A stretch of 59,106 nt of DNA from Clostridiales bacterium Firm_05 (lineage in GTDB: Bacteria > Bacillota > Clostridia > Oscillospirales > Ruminococcaceae), in NCBI GenBank assembly GCA_001604035.1, contig LVAK01000020.1:1-59106 (forward strand), written 5' to 3'. Below the pieces are notes generated by a model, which saw only the letters and a list, made by a program, of their open reading frames with translations, was not told where the DNA came from and searched no databases. The position numbers were made by a program, and so were the translations under genes. Shown here in pieces: positions 24,753 to 31,511 of the stretch (position 1 is the first letter of the stretch; every line of letters begins with the position of its first letter).

Positions 24753-26333
24753 TTACTTCTTGAGGAGTCTGTTCTGGATACCGAGGGCGTCCATAGGAGT
24801 GATGCCGTCGCCGGTGTTGGCTACGTCGGAGTTGAACTCGCCCCATGTAGTGAGCTGGTACTTGTCAGGGTTGGATATAGTCTGCATAATGAGAACAGCG
24901 TCGTTCATCTTCATCTGGTTGTCGCCGTCAGCATCGCCGGAACGCTCTATAGTTTTGCCGCTGAAAGCTTCGAGGTACTTGATCTGATTAACGGTTGCAA
25001 CTGCTTCCTTGTCTGCTGCCTGAGCCTCGCTGTCTGAGCTGAATGCATCAAGAAGGGCATTGAGGTCAACTGAATCATCATTTGTATACTTTGTTATGAT
25101 AGCTTCAGCTATCTGAAGGTCGAGGATATCACCGCTTACGCCGTCATTGTTAAGATCGAATTCATTATCAAGGTGATCCCATATATCGGGAGCAAGACTT
25201 ATGCTTGTAGTAGCATCATTTCCTCTTTCGAGATCGGATGCAAAATCTAATATTGTTTTATAGTCGTCCATGTCGCATGAACCGTCAAGGTTGGCATCAG
25301 GAGGAGCAACTGTACCGCTGAGCATTTTAGCTTCAAAATCAGCGATCGCTTCATCAAGCTCATCCTGATAATCCGCATCGAACTGCCTGTCAAGCTTGTA
25401 TGAATGGCTTGTAACAGTTGCAAGGTCGGCTTCAAGAGCAGCTTCCTTTATATTTGAAGAGAATGCAGCGGGCAATGCTTTAAGTGACTTGCCCATATCC
25501 TTCTTTTCGGCTGCTGTAAGGCTGGTCTGGCTGATGAGCTGATTGAAATAATCGTAGTAGTTATTATAATTCAGGACATCTGCATCAAATGGAGTGTTGA
25601 ATATGTAGTATCTTACAAGTGTCTCGTCGCTTCTGTTGTCGAAGAAGTTCTTTTCGTGATATTCATTGCACTTATCCCATGTTATGCTGCTTATCGGTAC
25701 GAGCTTCTTTGCTGCGGAGTCGTTGAACGGACTTTCATAGCTGCTGTAGGTGTACATCTGATACTCAAACAGGTCATATATGTCAGCCTTGCCGTCACAG
25801 TTGAAATCAAGGTCGATATTTTCATTTTTTATAAGATCAGAGGCATACTTGTAAAGATAGTTGTCTGAAAAAGCAAGGGTCTTTAAATGATCTACAAAAT
25901 AGAAGCTTGTGAGGGTGACATTGCCGTTTGTATCAGGGTAGTTATAGATATCCAGATCCTCAGGATCAACACCGTTCTTGTAGAGATAATATCTGGTAAA
26001 ATATAAGAGGTCATTCATACGGATCATGTAATCCTGATCGATATCTCCTCTTTCTGCTATGAGCTCAAGGTCAGAATCAGATACAAGGCGGCTTCCCTCC
26101 GGGAGGTAATCAACTCTGCGGATGACATATGACCATAATGCTGCGATATCATAGCGGTCGAAAACGCCGTCATTATTTATATCGGGCGAAACTGTGCCGT
26201 CTTCCAGGGCTGGAAATATATACTCTGACATATAATGGTCGACTGTTGGCGGCTCGTAAGCAGCCTGAGTTCCTGTAGGTATAACGTTCATAAGTGTTGC
26301 AGCGGCTGCTGCTGAAGCTAAAAACTTTTTCAT
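24753..26333 (-). CDS. Internally initiated secreted multi-EF-hand dockerin protein (locus 1)
   Basis: The same frame restarts at ATG 26333-26331, preceded by GAAAGGAG (26348-26341) with a 7-base gap, as good a ribosome site as any in the window. It would give 526 residues: a complete signal peptide ending near TQA-AYEP, five EF-hand-like repeats and the C-terminal dockerin. The Shine-Dalgarno bases are read as Glu-Arg-Ser in the long product. There is no stop codon between the two parts. The identical arrangement at 37139 supports real use. Confidence 0.6.
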   Translation of the reverse strand: MKKFLASAAAAATLMNVIPTGTQAAYEPPTVDHYMSEYIFPALEDGTVSPDINNDGVFDRYDIAALWSYVIRRVDYLPEGSRLVSDSDLELIAERGDIDQDYMIRMNDLLYFTRYYLYKNGVDPEDLDIYNYPDTNGNVTLTSFYFVDHLKTLAFSDNYLYKYASDLIKNENIDLDFNCDGKADIYDLFEYQMYTYSSYESPFNDSAAKKLVPISSITWDKCNEYHEKNFFDNRSDETLVRYYIFNTPFDADVLNYNNYYDYFNQLISQTSLTAAEKKDMGKSLKALPAAFSSNIKEAALEADLATVTSHSYKLDRQFDADYQDELDEAIADFEAKMLSGTVAPPDANLDGSCDMDDYKTILDFASDLERGNDATTSISLAPDIWDHLDNEFDLNNDGVSGDILDLQIAEAIITKYTNDDSVDLNALLDAFSSDSEAQAADKEAVATVNQIKYLEAFSGKTIERSGDADGDNQMKMNDAVLIMQTISNPDKYQLTTWGEFNSDVANTGDGITPMDALGIQNRLLKK

Positions 26334-26993
26334 AACAATACTCCTTTCATAATCAGCGGTCTGTTCATCCAGTTCGCTGTGAGGTTTATCGGGCGGAACT
26401 GTGACCTCTGGCACATGGGGAAGGATATGTGCCGAAGTTACAGTAGTGACTGCTGCCTGAACAGATGTGCGTGCAGTTGTCACTGTGACTTTTGGTGTCT
26501 GAGCAGGCTTTCCTGACGGGCGGGTATAGGTACTGCCGCCGCCATTAACGGTATTGTTTCCGTTACCATTGATAACTTCCGCAGACGTTATCGGTGTTTC
26601 TGATCCTGCTGTAGTAGTCACGGTATATTTTATATCTGTACCCGGGGCAGTTGTCCGGACAATGCCGCCTGGTACTTCAGTCACCCCTGTGGAATCCTCG
26701 GTAGCTGTAATGATGTTTCCGGTATCGCTGTTTTTTGGTTCAAGCTTAGGAGTAGACTTAACGCCGGTCCATATGCAGACAGCCGCTGCAGCAGCAGTCA
26801 ATGCAGAAATGGCCATCCAGCCTATCTTTCTATGCTTTTTCTCAGCTTTTTCTTCCGGTACAGCGGTCAGCTTCTCCATTTTCTCTTTGAAGCTGTCGGA
26901 AAAATCATAATCGGGGATATCCAGACCGGTCATTTCTTCATAACTCTCGTTTAGTATCTCTTCAAGAGCATCTTTAAGAATATCCTTACTCAT
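24753..26993 (-). CDS. Putative membrane anti-sigma factor fused to five EF-hand repeats and a dockerin (locus 1)
   Basis: 746 residues in one open frame. Residues 1-55 are an acidic/basic cytoplasmic part with FSDSFKEKMEKL, the style of clostridial ECF anti-sigma factors. One membrane helix follows (WMAISALTAAAAAVCIWTGV), then a long Thr/Val/Pro extracytoplasmic linker. At residue 221 the frame runs straight into a signal-peptide-like segment (MKKFLASAAAAATLMNVIPT, then TQAAYEP). After it come EF-hand-like loops DINNDGVFDRYD, DIDQDYMIRMND, DFNCDGKADIYD, DANLDGSCDMDD and DLNNDGVSGDI, and a C-terminal dockerin (GDADGDNQMKMNDAV ... GDGITPMDALGIQ). The start overlaps the sigma stop (ATGA), so the two are translationally coupled. 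Anti-sigma activity is inferred from position and architecture. Confidence 0.75.
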   Translation of the reverse strand: MSKDILKDALEEILNESYEEMTGLDIPDYDFSDSFKEKMEKLTAVPEEKAEKKHRKIGWMAISALTAAAAAVCIWTGVKSTPKLEPKNSDTGNIITATEDSTGVTEVPGGIVRTTAPGTDIKYTVTTTAGSETPITSAEVINGNGNNTVNGGGSTYTRPSGKPAQTPKVTVTTARTSVQAAVTTVTSAHILPHVPEVTVPPDKPHSELDEQTADYERSIVMKKFLASAAAAATLMNVIPTGTQAAYEPPTVDHYMSEYIFPALEDGTVSPDINNDGVFDRYDIAALWSYVIRRVDYLPEGSRLVSDSDLELIAERGDIDQDYMIRMNDLLYFTRYYLYKNGVDPEDLDIYNYPDTNGNVTLTSFYFVDHLKTLAFSDNYLYKYASDLIKNENIDLDFNCDGKADIYDLFEYQMYTYSSYESPFNDSAAKKLVPISSITWDKCNEYHEKNFFDNRSDETLVRYYIFNTPFDADVLNYNNYYDYFNQLISQTSLTAAEKKDMGKSLKALPAAFSSNIKEAALEADLATVTSHSYKLDRQFDADYQDELDEAIADFEAKMLSGTVAPPDANLDGSCDMDDYKTILDFASDLERGNDATTSISLAPDIWDHLDNEFDLNNDGVSGDILDLQIAEAIITKYTNDDSVDLNALLDAFSSDSEAQAADKEAVATVNQIKYLEAFSGKTIERSGDADGDNQMKMNDAVLIMQTISNPDKYQLTTWGEFNSDVANTGDGITPMDALGIQNRLLKK

Positions 26994-27514
26994 ATTTTCC
27001 CGCCTCCTTCATCAAGAATTTTTGCAAGAGCTTTTCTTGCTCTCTGGATACGCTTGTATACATTGTCACTGCCTATCTTGAGCAATACAGATATCTCATT
27101 GATATTGTAACCGTATACATACCGCAGCATCAGAACATCCTTGTACTCATCCTTGAGGTGTTTGATAGCGCTTATCACTGAATCGAAGGAATAGCTGTCA
27201 AGGCTTACCGCTCCAACATCTTCATCAGGTGTTTCCGAGAGGCAGATCTTCTGGTTTTCCCTGTACTTATCCAGCGCTGCGTTTCTGACTATTATAACGA
27301 GCAGCGAGGTCATTTTTGGACAGTCGAGATTGGAATATTTTTCAAAGTTTTTTGAAAACCTCAGAAACGCTTCTGAAACGCAGTCCTCAGCATCTGCAAA
27401 GTTATTTAGAATGTTCATTGCTGTATACATCATCAGTCTGCGGTTTTTCAGGTAGATCTCTTCAAAAGATATCTTGCTGCTTGTTTCGGCGGAAGAGTCA
27501 AGACATAGTTCCAT
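26990..27514 (-). CDS. ECF-type RNA polymerase sigma factor (locus 1)
   Basis: 174 residues with sigma region 2 (NNFADAEDCVSEAFLRFSKNF, then TSLLVIIVRNAALDKYREN) and region 4 helix-turn-helix (LKDEYKDVLMLRYVYGYNI, then KIGSDNVYKRIQRARKAL). Regions 1 and 3 are absent, as in extracytoplasmic-function sigma factors. It would direct RNA polymerase to a regulon controlled by the membrane protein encoded immediately downstream, with which it overlaps by 4 bp. AAAGGAG precedes ATG 27514. It does not match the SigI type used with RsgI sensors in Clostridium thermocellum, judged by its standard ECF region 2/4 pattern. Confidence 0.88.
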   Translation of the reverse strand: MELCLDSSAETSSKISFEEIYLKNRRLMMYTAMNILNNFADAEDCVSEAFLRFSKNFEKYSNLDCPKMTSLLVIIVRNAALDKYRENQKICLSETPDEDVGAVSLDSYSFDSVISAIKHLKDEYKDVLMLRYVYGYNINEISVLLKIGSDNVYKRIQRARKALAKILDEGGGKI

Positions 27515-27579
27515 GCGTTTCAGCTCCTTTCTGCATGATATCGTTCTTTATTATGATAACGTATAATGATAACATTTTT

Positions 27580-27610
27580 GGACAGCAGAATTGTGAACAA
27601 ATTGTAAACA
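27580..27610 (-). promoter_or_regulatory. Candidate autoregulated ECF promoter, locus 1
   Basis: Minus strand TGTTTACAATTT (27610-27599), 11-nt spacer, TGCTGTCC (27587-27580), about 65 bp before the sigma start. A near-identical arrangement stands before the locus 2 sigma gene at 36036. TTGTTCACAA also occurs at both places. Confidence 0.45.
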
Positions 27611-27720
27611 TTATGTTTCCCTTATGATAACGGATGACTTGCATACCTGCTGTTGGATGAATCTTGCCCAATGAAGGGAAAGAACTGTTGTTAATTATGC
27701 AGAAATCACCGTATAGCTAT

Positions 27721-27748
27721 TTATTGTGTTGAAAAAATATGGTATAAT
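27721..27748 (+). promoter_or_regulatory. Promoter of the LRR-dockerin gene
   Basis: TTATTG (27721-27726), 16-nt spacer, TATAAT (27743-27748), then GGGGAGG before ATG 27778. The -35 match is weak. Confidence 0.4.
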
Positions 27749-27777
27749 TGTATAAATCGATCCGGGGAGGTTTTTAT

Positions 27778-30700
27778 ATGAATTATCTGAAAAGAACACT
27801 GGCTGCTGCGGCAGCTATAAGTATAGCATTTCTTCCTGTAAGCGGATTTCCATGTGCTGTGCCTGAAAAGGTTTTTGCTGCTGACTATACAGAGGGCGCA
27901 ACAGATGAACTGAAGTACTATCAGTACGAAGATCATATCACTATCGTCGGAGTTGTTAGCAGCAGCATAAAGTCACTGGAGATCCCTGACCAGATCAGCG
28001 GACTTCCTGTCACCGAGCTGGGAGCAAAGGCGTTTTCCTCCTGTTATTATCTTGAAACTGTAAAGCTTCCGGAAAAGCTTGAAAAAATAGGCGCATACGC
28101 CTTTATGAACTGCCGGAATATCAAGGAGCTGAGCATACCGGATTCAGTATCGTCAATAGGCAACGAGGCATTCAGACAGTGCTCGGGGCTGGAATCATTC
28201 ACTCTGCCTGCTTCACTGACAGAGCTTGGAACTGCGGTATTTACCGGCTGCAAAAAGATTTCGGGATTCAGTGCCGCAAGCGGTAGTCAGGTATTCTCTG
28301 TATCTGACGGCATCGTATTCAGTGACAGCGGAAAAACGCTTGCAGTATTTCCTGCGGGAAAGGCCGACACAGAGTATACTGTTCCCGGAACAGTTGCAAA
28401 GATAGCTCCTACGGCATTTTCCGGCTGTACAAATCTGGTGTCTGTAGACATCCCCGATACTGTAACAAAGTGCGGAGGGGGACTGTTTTACGGCTGTTCT
28501 TCTCTTGAATCAGTAAGGCTGCCGGAAAGCCTGACTGTACTGGGATATACGCCCTCATATAACTATTACTCCGATCCGCTGGGCTTTTTTGAGAACTGTA
28601 CAAAGCTCAGGGATATAACCTTCCCGTCAGGCCTGTCTGTTCTGGACTACGATGCGTTCTGCAGCTGCAAGGCTTTTACAGAGTTTATAGTACCTGACAG
28701 CGTAGAAAAGATATACAGCGGAGCCTTTGAGAATGACAGCGCCCTGACATCCATAACTCTGGGAAGCTCTGTCATTGAGGTCAGCACCTCTGCATTTGAC
28801 GGCGCATCTGCACTGGAGGCGATAAATGTCTCTCCGGAGAATCAGCATTATTCCTCAAAAGACGGCGTAATGTTTGATAAGGACGCAAAAACGCTGGTCA
28901 TGTACCCTTTCGGAAGGAAGGAAAGCACATATACAGTCCCTTCCGGCATAACAGCCATAGGCTATGCCTCTTTCTATGAAAACCCGAACATAGAAAAGAT
29001 AGTCCTGCCGGCATCGGTCACTGAATTAAGCGCCTATTCACTGAACAGGTGCAGCAAGCTTACCGATATTGTATTTGAGGACGAAAATGCTGTTGACAGG
29101 CTCACTATAGGAAGATATGCACTTTACGGCTCTGCGTACCAGAATAACTGCACCGATGAACAGGGCTTTGCAGTCACTGATAACGGTATACTGCTTGCAG
29201 TTCCCGAATCGGCTGAGGGTGAGCTCACTATCCCTGAAAATGTAAGGCTTGCAGCAGGTGCATCCATAGTCAATAAGAAAGTGACCAAGCTGATATTCCA
29301 GGGAGATGTTCGCCTTGACAGTACCTCTGTATACTGGTGTGAGAGCCTGACAGCCATTGAGGTGAACGGCAATCTGGTCTATGGGAATAATGCGGTATAC
29401 AGCGGAACAAATACCCTCACAGACTTGAAGGTCAGCGGAGATATCCTGCTGAAGGGCACTCTCCCCAAAACTGTAGTCAATGTGTCCCGTGGACGAAAGG
29501 CGCTGGAATACGATATATCCGACAGCGCCGGCGAGAAAGAGTATTATGCTTCCGCAGAGCAGATCAGTTCTGAGTTTGATATAAAAGCTTCAGGAGGCTG
29601 GTATCTGGACAGTGTGTTTGAAATGAAGCTCAGTGACGGCTCAGCCTGTGCAGCTATAGCGGTGAACGGCGGTGCGGCTGTATATACTCAGGACGGACGG
29701 CTCATATTCTCCGTTATGAAGGACGGAATGTCTCTCGGAGCAGCTTGTGCGGACGATCAGGACAATATATACATCATGTGGGGATTCAGTATCAAGGATG
29801 ACGTTATCGCTGAGAATATGGATACCTGCAATGTTATCATCGAGAAATACGATAAGAACGGCAAGCTGCTGAACACTCTGGGGCTGTCTCCCTCTCAGAC
29901 TGAGGCGCAGTTCCCATTTGATGCCGGAAATGCGAATATGTGCATAAGCGGAGATGTTCTCGGCCTGCTGTTTGATACGGAATGGCTGCGTTCATCAGAT
30001 GGATATCATCATCAGGGCTCAGTTTTCGTTGCGGCAAACTCCGCCGATCTTTCGGTAATAAGTATCGATACGCTCAACGCCTCACACTCCTTCGGCGTGA
30101 GCATGATACCTACAGAGAGCGGATTTGCTGATATACAAAATGGCGACGCCAATTACCGTGGTATAAATTTCTGCTTCTATGACAGGGACTCGGACAGCCA
30201 CAGCAGGATAGTCGGCTTCCATTCCCCCGGCAAATACGGCTCAAACGCTGCACAGCTTGACGGAAATGCTACATATATAAGCCTTGGCGGTCTTGCGAAA
30301 AGCCGCACCACCTATGCCATAACAGGCAGCGGCGAAAAGAGTTATACATCGGATGTATTCTACAATTCCGAGTACAGGCAGAAAAAGTACAATGTATTTG
30401 TACGTATCTGGGACGATACGCTCATCCCGTCGGCTGCTGCCGGATGTGCCGGTGTGGACAGAATAGATCTTGCAACTGGGGAAACTGCCGACAGCAATGT
30501 GATATGGCTGACAGATTGTGCCGAGAATGAGACTGTAGGTACAGTCAAGGCTGTTGCTCTGGAACAGGGCGCATACGTGGTACTCTGGGAGAAGTACACC
30601 GACAGGCAATTCGACAGTGTGAGATATGTGGTTCTTGACGAGTGCGGAAATGTGCTCCGCAAGGAAACTGAACTGAAAGGCGCAAGACTTTCTCCTTCAT

Positions 30701-31050
30701 CGGTACAGCCTGTTGTGAATGGCAATACCCTTACATGGGCTTATACCAATGATGATGAAGATACGCTGACCTGGTACAGCTTTGAGATAAACGGCAATAC
30801 CCCTGTAGCCGGTGATGCAGACTGTGACGGTCAGGTAAAGATGAACGATGCGGTTCTGATAATGCAGGCTATCTCCAATCCGGATGTATTCGGTCTGAAC
30901 GGAACAGGCAGCCGTCATATCACCCAGCAGGGCGAGAGAAATGCAGATGTATATGAGCGTGGCAGCAAGCTTACTCCTATGGATGCTCTGACAGTGCAGC
31001 GCTATCTCATAAAGCTTGTCGCAACGCTTCCGGAGAGTTATATGAAATAG
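27778..31050 (+). CDS. Secreted BspA-type leucine-rich-repeat protein with dockerin
   Basis: 1090 residues from ATG 27778, which has GGGGAGG at proper distance; the track start 27748 falls in the promoter. Signal peptide near 1-36 (YLKRTLAAAAAISIAFLPV, cleavage after VFAA). Residues about 60-500 hold LRR_5 repeats of the BspA/TpLRR type, e.g. GAKAFSSCYYLETVKLP, IGAYAFMNCRNIKELSIP and IGNEAFRQCSGLESFTLP. A middle region of about 400 residues is beta-rich and unrecognised. The C-terminus is a dockerin ([19 protein letters not shown] ... [14 protein letters not shown]). Likely an adhesion or structural cellulosome component. It is divergent from sigma locus 1 and may belong to its regulon. Confidence 0.88.
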   Translation: MNYLKRTLAAAAAISIAFLPVSGFPCAVPEKVFAADYTEGATDELKYYQYEDHITIVGVVSSSIKSLEIPDQISGLPVTELGAKAFSSCYYLETVKLPEKLEKIGAYAFMNCRNIKELSIPDSVSSIGNEAFRQCSGLESFTLPASLTELGTAVFTGCKKISGFSAASGSQVFSVSDGIVFSDSGKTLAVFPAGKADTEYTVPGTVAKIAPTAFSGCTNLVSVDIPDTVTKCGGGLFYGCSSLESVRLPESLTVLGYTPSYNYYSDPLGFFENCTKLRDITFPSGLSVLDYDAFCSCKAFTEFIVPDSVEKIYSGAFENDSALTSITLGSSVIEVSTSAFDGASALEAINVSPENQHYSSKDGVMFDKDAKTLVMYPFGRKESTYTVPSGITAIGYASFYENPNIEKIVLPASVTELSAYSLNRCSKLTDIVFEDENAVDRLTIGRYALYGSAYQNNCTDEQGFAVTDNGILLAVPESAEGELTIPENVRLAAGASIVNKKVTKLIFQGDVRLDSTSVYWCESLTAIEVNGNLVYGNNAVYSGTNTLTDLKVSGDILLKGTLPKTVVNVSRGRKALEYDISDSAGEKEYYASAEQISSEFDIKASGGWYLDSVFEMKLSDGSACAAIAVNGGAAVYTQDGRLIFSVMKDGMSLGAACADDQDNIYIMWGFSIKDDVIAENMDTCNVIIEKYDKNGKLLNTLGLSPSQTEAQFPFDAGNANMCISGDVLGLLFDTEWLRSSDGYHHQGSVFVAANSADLSVISIDTLNASHSFGVSMIPTESGFADIQNGDANYRGINFCFYDRDSDSHSRIVGFHSPGKYGSNAAQLDGNATYISLGGLAKSRTTYAITGSGEKSYTSDVFYNSEYRQKKYNVFVRIWDDTLIPSAAAGCAGVDRIDLATGETADSNVIWLTDCAENETVGTVKAVALEQGAYVVLWEKYTDRQFDSVRYVVLDECGNVLRKETELKGARLSPSSVQPVVNGNTLTWAYTNDDEDTLTWYSFEINGNTPVAGDADCDGQVKMNDAVLIMQAISNPDVFGLNGTGSRHITQQGERNADVYERGSKLTPMDALTVQRYLIKLVATLPESYMK

Positions 31051-31145
31051 AATGCCCGACAAACATCCACAGGACACTGAAATGTAGGGGCTGATGCCCT
31101 CGTCCGCCCGTTAATGCATTTTATATCCGGCTGTATATACAGAAT

Positions 31146-31180
31146 AGGGAGACCATTTTTAAATGGTCTCCCTGATTTTT
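31146..31180. terminator. Bidirectional terminator
   Basis: AGGGAGACCATTT-tt-AAATGGTCTCCCT, a perfect 13-bp stem, then GATTTTTAT on plus. It lies between convergent LRR and GIY-YIG genes. Confidence 0.8.
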
Positions 31181-31511
31181 ATATATGGTTATTAATGTGA
31201 TCCTCATATTTTTCCCTTTTATAGATCTCAGCCGCCTCAGCACCGAAAAATCCGGCAAGCAGACTGTTATCAGCTATAAGGGCAAGCTTCTGCTGTCTTG
31301 TGAGCTGTTTTATCCTCCATTCCAGCTTTGAAGCATTGCTGCGGCCGTAAGTGCTCCACAGAGCCTCTACTGCTTCGACTTTGTGGGAGCGTGTGAACTT
31401 TGCTCCCCTGCCTCCTGAGCCGGAATGTTCTTCAAGGCGGCGGCTGATATCAGTAGTTATGCCTGTATACAGGCTTCCGTCCTCGCATCTGAGGATGTAG
31501 ATATAGTACAT
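31179..31511 (-). CDS. GIY-YIG nuclease-fold protein (UPF0213-like)
   Basis: 110 residues. The GIY-YIG signature is YYIYILRCEDGSLYTGIT, followed by the conserved Arg of SRRLEEH and a Glu in KLEWRIKQLT. Small stand-alone members of this family are conserved in bacteria; a DNA-processing role is assumed from the fold. Its ATG overlaps the stop of tex by one base (TAATG), so it is the last gene of the hydrolase-tex-GIY operon. Confidence 0.88.
   Translation of the reverse strand: MYYIYILRCEDGSLYTGITTDISRRLEEHSGSGGRGAKFTRSHKVEAVEALWSTYGRSNASKLEWRIKQLTRQQKLALIADNSLLAGFFGAEAAEIYKREKYEDHINNHI

Noticed and set aside
26990-27514. SigI/RsgI-type heat-shock or biomass-sensing system
   Set aside because: The sigma factors at both loci show standard ECF region 2 and region 4 patterns, and the anti-sigma parts lack a recognisable RsgI N-terminal domain; only the principle of an outer sensor domain is similar.
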